Both the position numbers and the translations under genes were made by a program. A stretch of 5,769 nucleotides of DNA, from assembly GCA_020438915.1 (NCBI GenBank), contig JAGQTR010000255.1, positions 389-6,157 of the forward strand. Direction: 5' to 3'. Of the stretch, positions 1-4,689 are shown in pieces; position 1 is the stretch's first letter, and each line of letters begins with the position of its first letter. The stretch is from Mycobacterium sp. (GTDB lineage Bacteria; Actinomycetota; Actinomycetes; Mycobacteriales; Mycobacteriaceae). The notes under the pieces are model-generated. The model was not told where the DNA came from and made no database searches. It saw nothing but the letters and a program-made list of their open reading frames with translations.

Positions 1-565
1 TCACGTTGTCCGGGTCGCCGCCGAAGACCGCGATGTTCTCCCGTACCCAGCGCAGCGCCATCACCAGGTCCCGCAGGAACAGGTTGTCGTCGATGGTGAC
101 GTCGGCAGTTGACAGCGAGGAGAGTTCCAGACAGCCCAGCGCGCCGAGCCGGTAGTTCACCGAGACGTAGACACAGCCTTTGCGGGCCAGCGAGGCACCG
201 TCGTAGATCGGTGTCGCCGAGCTTCCCAGCATGTATCCGCCGCCATGGATGAACACCATTACCGGCAGTGGTTCCTGCGACTGCTTGACCGGAGTGACGA
301 CGTTGAGGGTCAGACAGTCCTCGCTCATCTGCTGGTACTTCCCCGGCGCGAGGAGGGTGTACTTGCGCTGCTGTGGTGCGCAGTGGCCGAAGCTGTGGCA
401 GTACCGGACTCCCGGCCAAGGCGTGACCGGCTGTGGCGCGCGATAGCGCAACCGGCCCACCGGCGGGCTGGCGTACGGAATCGACCGCCACCGATTGACT
501 CCGTCACGAGTGAAGCCCTCGACGGTGCCCGAGGAGGTCTTCACCCGAACGGTTTGCTCGTGCAT
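1..565 (-). CDS. lipT: Type B carboxylesterase (LipT-like), N-terminal 188 residues, cut by window edge
   Basis: This is an alpha/beta-hydrolase of the carboxylesterase type B family, expected to hydrolyse carboxylic esters; the natural substrate is unknown. Reading leftwards from the ATG at 565-563, the frame stays open to the window edge. Visible family motifs are SEDCLTLNV (residues 81-89), the oxyanion-hole HGGG (107-110), YDG (121-123), VNYRLG (136-141) and FGGDPDNV (181-188). The nucleophile motif GESAG normally follows the last motif within about ten residues, so the catalytic Ser, acidic residue and His all lie off the window. Cys62 and Cys84 sit where this family usually has its first disulphide. 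No signal peptide is visible. The gene is divergent from lppI, with 73 bases between the starts, as for Rv2045c/Rv2046 in M. tuberculosis; the name rests on that synteny and the family. A GTG at codon 8 is an alternative start. Confidence 0.9.
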   Translation of the reverse strand, partial: MHEQTVRVKTSSGTVEGFTRDGVNRWRSIPYASPPVGRLRYRAPQPVTPWPGVRYCHSFGHCAPQQRKYTLLAPGKYQQMSEDCLTLNVVTPVKQSQEPLPVMVFIHGGGYMLGSSATPIYDGASLARKGCVYVSVNYRLGALGCLELSSLSTADVTIDDNLFLRDLVMALRWVRENIAVFGGDPDNV

Positions 566-572
566 CTTCCCG

Positions 573-578
573 ACGGTA
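573..578 (-). promoter_or_regulatory. Candidate -10 element for lipT
   Basis: On the minus strand TACCGT fits the mycobacterial TANNNT -10 pattern. It ends 7 bases before the A of the lipT ATG, so transcription could begin at or next to the start codon. No recognisable -35 element is present. The GGGAAG directly touching the ATG is too close to serve as a Shine-Dalgarno site, which agrees with a leaderless start. The match is short and could be chance. Confidence 0.3.
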
Positions 579-626
579 TCGAACGCCTGCCCGCCCCGCC
601 TCGCCGGGCGATGCGTATCGGACCGC

Positions 627-632
627 TAGCCT
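627..632 (+). promoter_or_regulatory. Candidate -10 element for lppI (leaderless start)
   Basis: TAGCCT fits TANNNT and is followed by exactly 6 bases and then the A of the lppI ATG at 639. That is the normal -10 to +1 distance, so the transcript could start on the initiation codon. No purine-rich Shine-Dalgarno sequence precedes the ATG. No convincing -35 box is seen, which is common in mycobacterial promoters. Confidence 0.4.
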
Positions 633-638
633 TGCCGA

Positions 639-1340
639 ATGCGGATTGCGGGCCCGATTGCGGTGGCTTTACTGGCGGCGGCCTGTTCTCAATCAGTGGG
701 CGGCGACGCGGAGCCCACGGGATCGTCACCGGCGACGGCGCCGCCGGGCGGCGCGCCGACCAGTACGAGTGCCTCTCCCCCTGATGGCGCCACCGGCCGA
801 GCGCCCAGCGCGAATGCGTCGATCGACGAGGTGATCGCCTGGATCGAAGCGGGCACACCCGCGGATCCGGGCGCCTATCACGAGGCCTACCTCGACGGTG
901 TCACCACTCGACTGGGCGACGACGTCGCGTTCACCGCCCCTGGCGGGGCTTCGAACGAGACCACGCAGTGCCTCACCGATAACGCTTACCACCCCGGTAC
1001 GCTCTCGTGCCTGGTGGAGCTGAGCTCCCCCGCGCCACGGCCAGCGGGGGCGGAGGGGATGTGGAAGCCCGGATGGGTGGACTTTTCCGGGACGAGCGTG
1101 CAGATCGGGTCTCTGCACGGGGATCCCGGCCCGTTCGTCAAGGGCGTCGGCCCGCGGCTGCCCGAGGGACAGTCACTGGCATTCGGTGACAATCGGTGCC
1201 GCAGCGATCCGGCGGGCCTGTTCTGTGTGAACTACGCACATCGGTCAGCAATGTGGATCAGCGTCGATGGTGTGGTGCCGTTCGGGTGCCTGCAGTCTGT
1301 GGCGGCGCCGCCACAGACGGGAGCGAAGTTCAGCTGTTAG
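639..1340 (+). CDS. lppI: Lipoprotein, LppI-like
   Basis: This is a predicted secreted lipoprotein of 233 residues and unknown molecular function. The N-terminus is a short basic start (MR), a hydrophobic stretch (residues 3-15) and a lipobox LAAAC with Cys16 as the lipidated residue; Ala at -3 is slightly off the usual Leu/Val/Ile. Residues 22-58 form a Pro/Ser/Thr/Gly-rich flexible linker, typical of mycobacterial lipoproteins, leading to a globular domain. That domain has six cysteines (111, 124, 187, 196, 217, 233), enough for three disulphides, and the last is the C-terminal residue. The gene is divergent from lipT and lies two genes before rbpA, matching Rv2046 (lppI); the name rests on this synteny and the lipoprotein architecture. 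The mature protein would be a substrate of the Lnt encoded at 4689-3043. The ATG at 639 is the start that gives a clean signal peptide. Confidence 0.82.
   Translation: MRIAGPIAVALLAAACSQSVGGDAEPTGSSPATAPPGGAPTSTSASPPDGATGRAPSANASIDEVIAWIEAGTPADPGAYHEAYLDGVTTRLGDDVAFTAPGGASNETTQCLTDNAYHPGTLSCLVELSSPAPRPAGAEGMWKPGWVDFSGTSVQIGSLHGDPGPFVKGVGPRLPEGQSLAFGDNRCRSDPAGLFCVNYAHRSAMWISVDGVVPFGCLQSVAAPPQTGAKFSC
1295..1318. repeat. Perfect 24-bp palindrome at the 3' end of lppI
   Basis: The half-site GTCTGTGGCGGC is followed immediately by its exact reverse complement GCCGCCACAGAC. As RNA this can fold as a 10-bp GC-rich stem with a GCGC loop, ending 19 bases before the lppI stop triplet. No T-run follows. 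It lies within codons for residues 219-227 of LppI. It could act as a transcription terminator or 3'-end stabiliser for lppI, and because it is symmetric it could also stop transcripts coming from the opposite side. Confidence 0.6.
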
Positions 1341-1370
1341 GTCGGCGTTTGGGTCGTCGGCGTCTGGGCC
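1341..1370. repeat. Two tandem 15-bp units between lppI and the Rv2049c homologue
   Basis: GTCGGCGTTTGGGTC (1341-1355) is followed directly by GTCGGCGTCTGGGCC (1356-1370), with 13 of 15 bases identical. The pair begins at the base after the lppI stop codon and fills most of the 39-base gap between the convergent genes. No function is evident. Confidence 0.6.
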
Positions 1371-1379
1371 ATGCCGGCC

Positions 1380-1739
1380 TTACCGCCAGCCGTCGGCAGC
1401 CCTGGCCACCTGCATCAACGCCTGGCACAGCTCAAGAAGTTCGGTGCGATCAGCCCCCTCGTCGAGCGCGGTGGCCATATCTTCGGCTGCGCACCTGACC
1501 TGATACACCCGGTCGGAAAGTTCTGCGGCCTCCTCGGCGGTGAGCACCACCGAGTCCTGCGGCACCGAGGTGCCTTTGATCTGAGCGCGCTGCTCGTAGG
1601 CGCGCTGGCGACAGGATTGTCTGCAGTACTGCCGCCGCCTACCCAGCTCGCTGTCCGCGACTTCGCGACCGCACCATCGGCAGCTCTGGGGACGCCTGCG
1701 GACCGCGCTGCGGGGAGGCTGAGACGTCACAGAAGTCAC
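1380..1739 (-). CDS. Conserved hypothetical protein with zinc-ribbon-like cysteines (Rv2049c homologue)
   Basis: This is a 119-residue protein of unknown function. The N-terminal part is basic and carries four cysteines in a CxxC-x15-CxxxC pattern (Cys20, 23, 39, 43), followed by a run of Arg/Gln residues (RQRAYEQR, 44-51). This looks like a small zinc-binding module that could contact nucleic acid. Residues 67-115 are rich in Ala, Leu, Glu and Asp and probably form helices. The position, divergent from rbpA and on the opposite strand to lppI, matches Rv2049c of M. tuberculosis, which is annotated there as a shorter protein, so the true start may lie downstream of the one given. The start used is a GTG at 1739; another GTG lies three codons further on, and neither has a clear ribosome-binding site. 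Zinc binding and nucleic-acid contact are inferences from the cysteine pattern only. Confidence 0.75.
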   Translation of the reverse strand: MTSVTSQPPRSAVRRRPQSCRWCGREVADSELGRRRQYCRQSCRQRAYEQRAQIKGTSVPQDSVVLTAEEAAELSDRVYQVRCAAEDMATALDEGADRTELLELCQALMQVARAADGWR

Positions 1740-1776
1740 GAGGCCGACTGTAATCGGCAGGCGGCACCGATCCCGG

Positions 1777-1782
1777 TATCAT
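1777..1782 (+). promoter_or_regulatory. Possible housekeeping -10 element upstream of rbpA
   Basis: TATCAT fits the SigA-type TANNNT hexamer and lies 79 bases before the rbpA start. No TTGACA-like -35 box is visible at 16-19 bases upstream. It could supply basal transcription alongside the ECF-type site downstream. The call is weak because the hexamer is short. Confidence 0.3.
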
Positions 1783-1794
1783 CGAGGTCGCGTC

Positions 1795-1824
1795 GGGAAC
1801 TCCGCGAGGAACCTCTGCGTTGTT
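1795..1824 (+). promoter_or_regulatory. Candidate ECF-sigma (SigH/SigE/SigR-type) promoter of rbpA
   Basis: GGGAAC (1795-1800) is followed after 18 bases by GTT (1819-1821), with a second GTT directly after it. GGAA(C/T)-N18-GTT is close to the promoter pattern of Streptomyces SigR and its mycobacterial relatives SigH and SigE. The expected start site would fall near 1828-1830, giving a leader of roughly 30 bases that contains the Shine-Dalgarno site. In Streptomyces, rbpA belongs to the SigR regulon, which makes the match biologically sensible; activity here is inferred. Confidence 0.5.
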
Positions 1825-1849
1825 ATTCCCGGGACGAATTGCGTTTATA

Positions 1850-1855
1850 GAGGAG
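1850..1855 (+). promoter_or_regulatory. Ribosome-binding site of rbpA
   Basis: GAGGAG stands 6 bases before the ATG at 1862. It settles the start in favour of MADRVLRG rather than the TTG 14 codons upstream, which has no such site. Confidence 0.85.
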
Positions 1856-1861
1856 TTGACG

Positions 1862-2200
1862 ATGGCTGATCGTGTCTTGAGAGGCAGCCGCCTCGGAGCC
1901 GTGAGCTACGAGACGGACCGCAACCACGACTTGGCGCCGCGTCAGGTGGCTCGTTACCGCACCGACAATGGCGAGGAGTTCGACGTTCCATTCGCCGACG
2001 ACGCCGAGATCCCCGGCTCATGGCTGTGCCGCAACGGCCTGGAAGGCACCCTGATCGAGGGTGATGTCCCGGAGCCGAAGAAGGTCAAGCCGCCGCGTAC
2101 CCACTGGGACATGCTGCTGGAGCGTCGCTCGGTCGAGGAACTCGACGAGTTACTCAAGGAGCGCCTCGACATCATCAAGACCCGCCGCAGAGGTGGCTGA
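1862..2200 (+). CDS. rbpA: RNA polymerase-binding protein RbpA
   Basis: RbpA is an actinobacterial transcription factor that binds RNA polymerase and the group I/II sigma factors (SigA, SigB in mycobacteria), stabilises the open promoter complex and affects rifampicin tolerance. The 112-residue protein nearly copies the M. tuberculosis protein (about 111 residues). In order it has an N-terminal tail (1-25), a beta-rich core domain (about 26-71), the basic linker EPKKVKPPRTHWDM (about 71-84), which contacts promoter DNA, and a C-terminal helical sigma-interaction region with LLERRSVEELDELLKERLD. Only one cysteine is present (in SWLCRNG), so the zinc site of Streptomyces RbpA is absent, as in other mycobacteria. 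The start is chosen from the conserved MADRVLRGSRLG and the GAGGAG site. The gene is single, divergent from the Rv2049c homologue and convergent with ppm1, and probably has its own promoter(s). Confidence 0.98.
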   Translation: MADRVLRGSRLGAVSYETDRNHDLAPRQVARYRTDNGEEFDVPFADDAEIPGSWLCRNGLEGTLIEGDVPEPKKVKPPRTHWDMLLERRSVEELDELLKERLDIIKTRRRGG

Positions 2201-2231
2201 GGTCGGCTGACCCTGCTGGGGCCAGCTGACC
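2201..2231. terminator. Candidate hairpin between convergent rbpA and ppm1
   Basis: GGTCGGCTGACC (2201-2212) can pair with GGCCAGCTGACC (2220-2231) around a 7-base loop. The 12-position stem, read on the plus strand, has one G-U wobble and one A-C mismatch. It starts directly after the rbpA stop codon and ends 11 bases before the ppm1 stop, so it could serve both transcripts. There is no T-run, as is usual for mycobacterial hairpin terminators. The same stretch also contains GCTGACCCT twice, 19 bases apart. Confidence 0.5.
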
Positions 2232-2242
2232 CTACCGCGCGT

Positions 2243-3046
2243 TCAGCGAGCGGTACCGCGGGCCCGGTCGATGCGGGCACGCATTCCCCACTGGGCGACC
2301 TTGACGATCGCCTCCCGAATCGTCGAACCATCCATCTTGGAGACACCGTGCTCGCGCTCGGCGAACGTGATGGGCACCTCGACAACGGTGAATCCTGCGT
2401 TGATGGAGCGCCACGTCAGATCCACCTGAAAGCCGTATCCCTTTGAGTCGACCGCGGCGAGGTCGATCTTTTCCAGCACCTCACGACGGTAGGCGCGGTA
2501 GCCGGCGGTGATGTCGTGAACGTCGACGCCCAGGAGGATGCGCGAATACCCGTTTGCGGTGCGCGACAGCATGAGCCGCCGGCGGGGCCAGTTGCGCACC
2601 TCGCCGCCGTCGACGTAGCGCGACCCGATGACCACGTCGGCGCCCGCCTCGATGGCCTCCAGTAGCCGGTGCAATTCCTCGGGTGCATGGCTGCCGTCGG
2701 CGTCCATTTCGACCAGGACGGAGTACTGGCGGCTCAGACCCCATGCGAAGCCGGCCAGGTACGCCGCACCGAGACCGTCCTTGGAGACGCGATGCATGAC
2801 GTGGACGCGGTCCGGGTCGGCGAGGGCGAGTTCGTCGGCGAGTTCGCCGGTGCCGTCGGGGCTATCGTCGTCGACGATCAGAACATGCACGTCCGGTGCC
2901 GCATCGTGCACCCGCGTGACGATCGTCGGCAGGTTATCGCGCTCGTTGTAGGTGGGGATGATCACAAGGGTGCGCTGGCCGGGTTCACCCAAGTCTTCTT
3001 CCGGTCGTTCGACTGCGTCGCCGGGGATGCCACCGGGGCCACTCAT
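2243..3046 (-). CDS. ppm1: Polyprenol monophosphomannose synthase (GT2 family)
   Basis: This enzyme transfers mannose from GDP-mannose to polyprenyl phosphate on the inner face of the membrane. The product is the mannose donor for lipomannan and lipoarabinomannan and for protein O-mannosylation. The 267-residue protein is a soluble-type GT-A glycosyltransferase like eukaryotic DPM1. After a variable tail of about 25 residues come the start of the nucleotide fold VIIPTYNERDNL (28-39), DDDSPDGT (59-66), the metal-binding motif DADGS (115-119), IGSRYVDGG (140-148) and ITAGYRAYRR (179-188). No membrane segments are predicted, so it probably depends on the neighbouring membrane protein Lnt for location. 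In M. tuberculosis the same domain is the C-terminal half of a single Lnt-Ppm1 polypeptide (Rv2051c); here it is a separate gene, as in M. smegmatis. The start overlaps the lnt stop as ATGA (3046-3043) with a strong Shine-Dalgarno site. Confidence 0.95.
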   Translation of the reverse strand: MSGPGGIPGDAVERPEEDLGEPGQRTLVIIPTYNERDNLPTIVTRVHDAAPDVHVLIVDDDSPDGTGELADELALADPDRVHVMHRVSKDGLGAAYLAGFAWGLSRQYSVLVEMDADGSHAPEELHRLLEAIEAGADVVIGSRYVDGGEVRNWPRRRLMLSRTANGYSRILLGVDVHDITAGYRAYRREVLEKIDLAAVDSKGYGFQVDLTWRSINAGFTVVEVPITFAEREHGVSKMDGSTIREAIVKVAQWGMRARIDRARGTAR

Positions 3047-4689
3047 GTGGCTCCTCCTTTATCGTCATCGGTCGCCGATCGCCGACCCCGCAATCTTGCG
3101 AATGATCCATTGTGCAGTATCGCGCCGAAGACAGCGGCAACGCCGATAGCGACCAGCACTCCCTCGACGAGCGGGCCGTACCGGGTGGCCGGTGTCAGCG
3201 ATGTCTTCAACCGGATCTGCTGATCGAGGTAGGCCGGTTCGAAGAACTGGGTGCGGGCCAGCTCACGACCGTCGGGCGCGATCACGGCGCTGATCCCGGT
3301 GGTTCCGGCGACGACGACGTAGCGGTCATGCTCGACGGCCCGCAGGCGTGCGAACGCAAGCTGCTGCTCGCTCATCGCCTCGTCGAAGGTGGCGTTGTTG
3401 CTGGGGACCGCCAACAGCTGTGCACCGTTGCGCACCGATTCCCGCGGCGCACGGTCGAAAATGACCTCCCAGCAGGTAGCGATTCCAACAGGAACGCCGG
3501 CGGCACGCACCACCCCGGTGCCCTGTCCGGGAATGAAGTAACCGGCGCGTTCGGCGTACGGCGACAGCCTGCTGAAGAAGGTGCGCCACGGCAGGTACTC
3601 CCCGAAGGGCTGGACGATCTGCTTGTCATGGCGGTCGGCGGGACCGGTGCCGGGGTTCCATACGATCACCGAGTTGGTCGACACCGGGTTGTCCGGTGCG
3701 TACCCCGCAGCGGCGACGACGCCGCCCACGAGGATCGGAGCATCGATTGCGGCGGCGGCGGTCGAGATCTGCTGCGCGGCGTCGACGTTGGCCAGCGGAT
3801 CGATGTCCGAGGAGTTTTCCGGCCAGATAACCAGCATTGGTTGCGGCGCTCTGCCCTCCCGGACGTCTTGAGCCAGTCGCAGTGTTTGGCGAACGTGGTT
3901 GTCGAGGACTTCGCGGCGCTGGGCATTGAACTCGAGACCGAGCCGCGGAACATTGCCCTGCACGGCCGCCACCGTGACGGTTGGGTCGTCACCGGCTCCG
4001 GCGCCGGACTTACGGACCTGTGGCCACACCAACGCCGTAGACAACAGCACCAGCGCGATGCACAGGCCGGGAAGCACGACCGCAGGCGGCGCGGCGGCCC
4101 GGGTTGCCGAATCGCGGCGCCACCAGCGAACGACCTCCACCGTCATCGCCGACACGCTGAATCCAAGCAACGCCACCGCGAAGGACACCAGCGGCGCGCC
4201 GCCGACATAGGCCAGCGGCAGCAGCGGGCTTTCGGTCTGGGAAAACCCCACGACGCCCCACGGAAACCCGCCGAACGGAACCGTCGACTTGAGCCACTCC
4301 ACAGCCGACCACAGTCCGGCGAACCACAACGGCCAGCCGGGCAGACGACGGACGAGCACGGCGAGAAATGCGAACAGTGCCGGAAACACCGCTTCGACCA
4401 GGCTGAGCGCCAGCCACGGAAATGCCCCGACAAGCCCGCTGATCCACGGGAGCAACGGCACGTAGAAGGCCAGCCCGAACAACAACCCGTAACCCAGACC
4501 GCCCGCGGCTGTCGTGGACGGCCGGATCAGCACCCAACCCAGCAGTGCAAACGCCGCTATCGCGACATACCACCAACCAACCGGCGGAAAACTGAAACAC
4601 AGCGCAAGACCTGCCAGGATCGTGACGCTCAGCGCGGGCAGTCGGTCGCCCAGCGCCCGGCGGAGGCGGTGTTTTTCGGTGTCACCCAT
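3043..4689 (-). CDS. lnt: Apolipoprotein N-acyltransferase
   Basis: Lnt is an integral membrane enzyme that moves an acyl chain from phospholipid to the N-terminal amino group of the lipid-modified cysteine, completing lipoprotein maturation. The protein has 548 residues. Hydrophobic segments occupy about 18-57, 62-85, 88-113, 118-132, 155-185 and 202-223. The nitrilase domain runs from about 236 to 495 with all three catalytic residues: Glu291 (WPENSS), Lys356 (RHDKQ, just before PFGEYLPW) and Cys406 (GIATCWE). A final hydrophobic segment (505-525) and a basic tail follow. The start at 4689 is chosen because it overlaps the amidohydrolase stop by only 8 bases and precedes the first membrane segment naturally. 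An upstream ATG at 4812 would add 41 residues deep in the neighbouring gene. Upstream, GGGGCG is only a weak Shine-Dalgarno match, so translation may be coupled to the preceding gene. The name Lnt (domain 1 of Rv2051c) is secure. Confidence 0.95.
   Translation of the reverse strand: MGDTEKHRLRRALGDRLPALSVTILAGLALCFSFPPVGWWYVAIAAFALLGWVLIRPSTTAAGGLGYGLLFGLAFYVPLLPWISGLVGAFPWLALSLVEAVFPALFAFLAVLVRRLPGWPLWFAGLWSAVEWLKSTVPFGGFPWGVVGFSQTESPLLPLAYVGGAPLVSFAVALLGFSVSAMTVEVVRWWRRDSATRAAAPPAVVLPGLCIALVLLSTALVWPQVRKSGAGAGDDPTVTVAAVQGNVPRLGLEFNAQRREVLDNHVRQTLRLAQDVREGRAPQPMLVIWPENSSDIDPLANVDAAQQISTAAAAIDAPILVGGVVAAAGYAPDNPVSTNSVIVWNPGTGPADRHDKQIVQPFGEYLPWRTFFSRLSPYAERAGYFIPGQGTGVVRAAGVPVGIATCWEVIFDRAPRESVRNGAQLLAVPSNNATFDEAMSEQQLAFARLRAVEHDRYVVVAGTTGISAVIAPDGRELARTQFFEPAYLDQQIRLKTSLTPATRYGPLVEGVLVAIGVAAVFGAILHNGSFARLRGRRSATDDDKGGAT
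3051..3060 (-). promoter_or_regulatory. Strong ribosome-binding site of ppm1, inside lnt
   Basis: On the minus strand AAAGGAGGAG lies within the last codons of lnt. Its AAGGAGG core is 6 bases before the ppm1 ATG at 3046. Together with the ATGA overlap this shows that ppm1 is a real separate initiation and is probably translationally coupled to lnt. Confidence 0.9.

Noticed and set aside
245..784. Plus-strand open frame of 179 codons
   Set aside because: It is antisense to the well-supported lipT coding region and runs into lppI in another frame. The predicted product has no recognisable features.
1371..1850. Plus-strand open frame of 159 codons covering the Rv2049c homologue and the rbpA upstream region
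   Set aside because: It is antisense to the cysteine-motif protein and extends through the rbpA promoter region. It has no ribosome-binding site or family motif.
1846..1851. TATAGA as a -10 element for rbpA
   Set aside because: It would start transcription about 4 bases before the ATG and destroy the clear Shine-Dalgarno site at 1850-1855, so the upstream candidates are preferred.
1820..1861. TTG start 14 codons upstream in the rbpA frame
   Set aside because: The conserved family N-terminus begins at MADRVLRG, and the GAGGAG site is correctly placed for the ATG at 1862.
2669..3223. Plus-strand open frame of 184 codons across the ppm1/lnt junction
   Set aside because: It is antisense to ppm1 and the lnt tail, both of which have strong family motifs.
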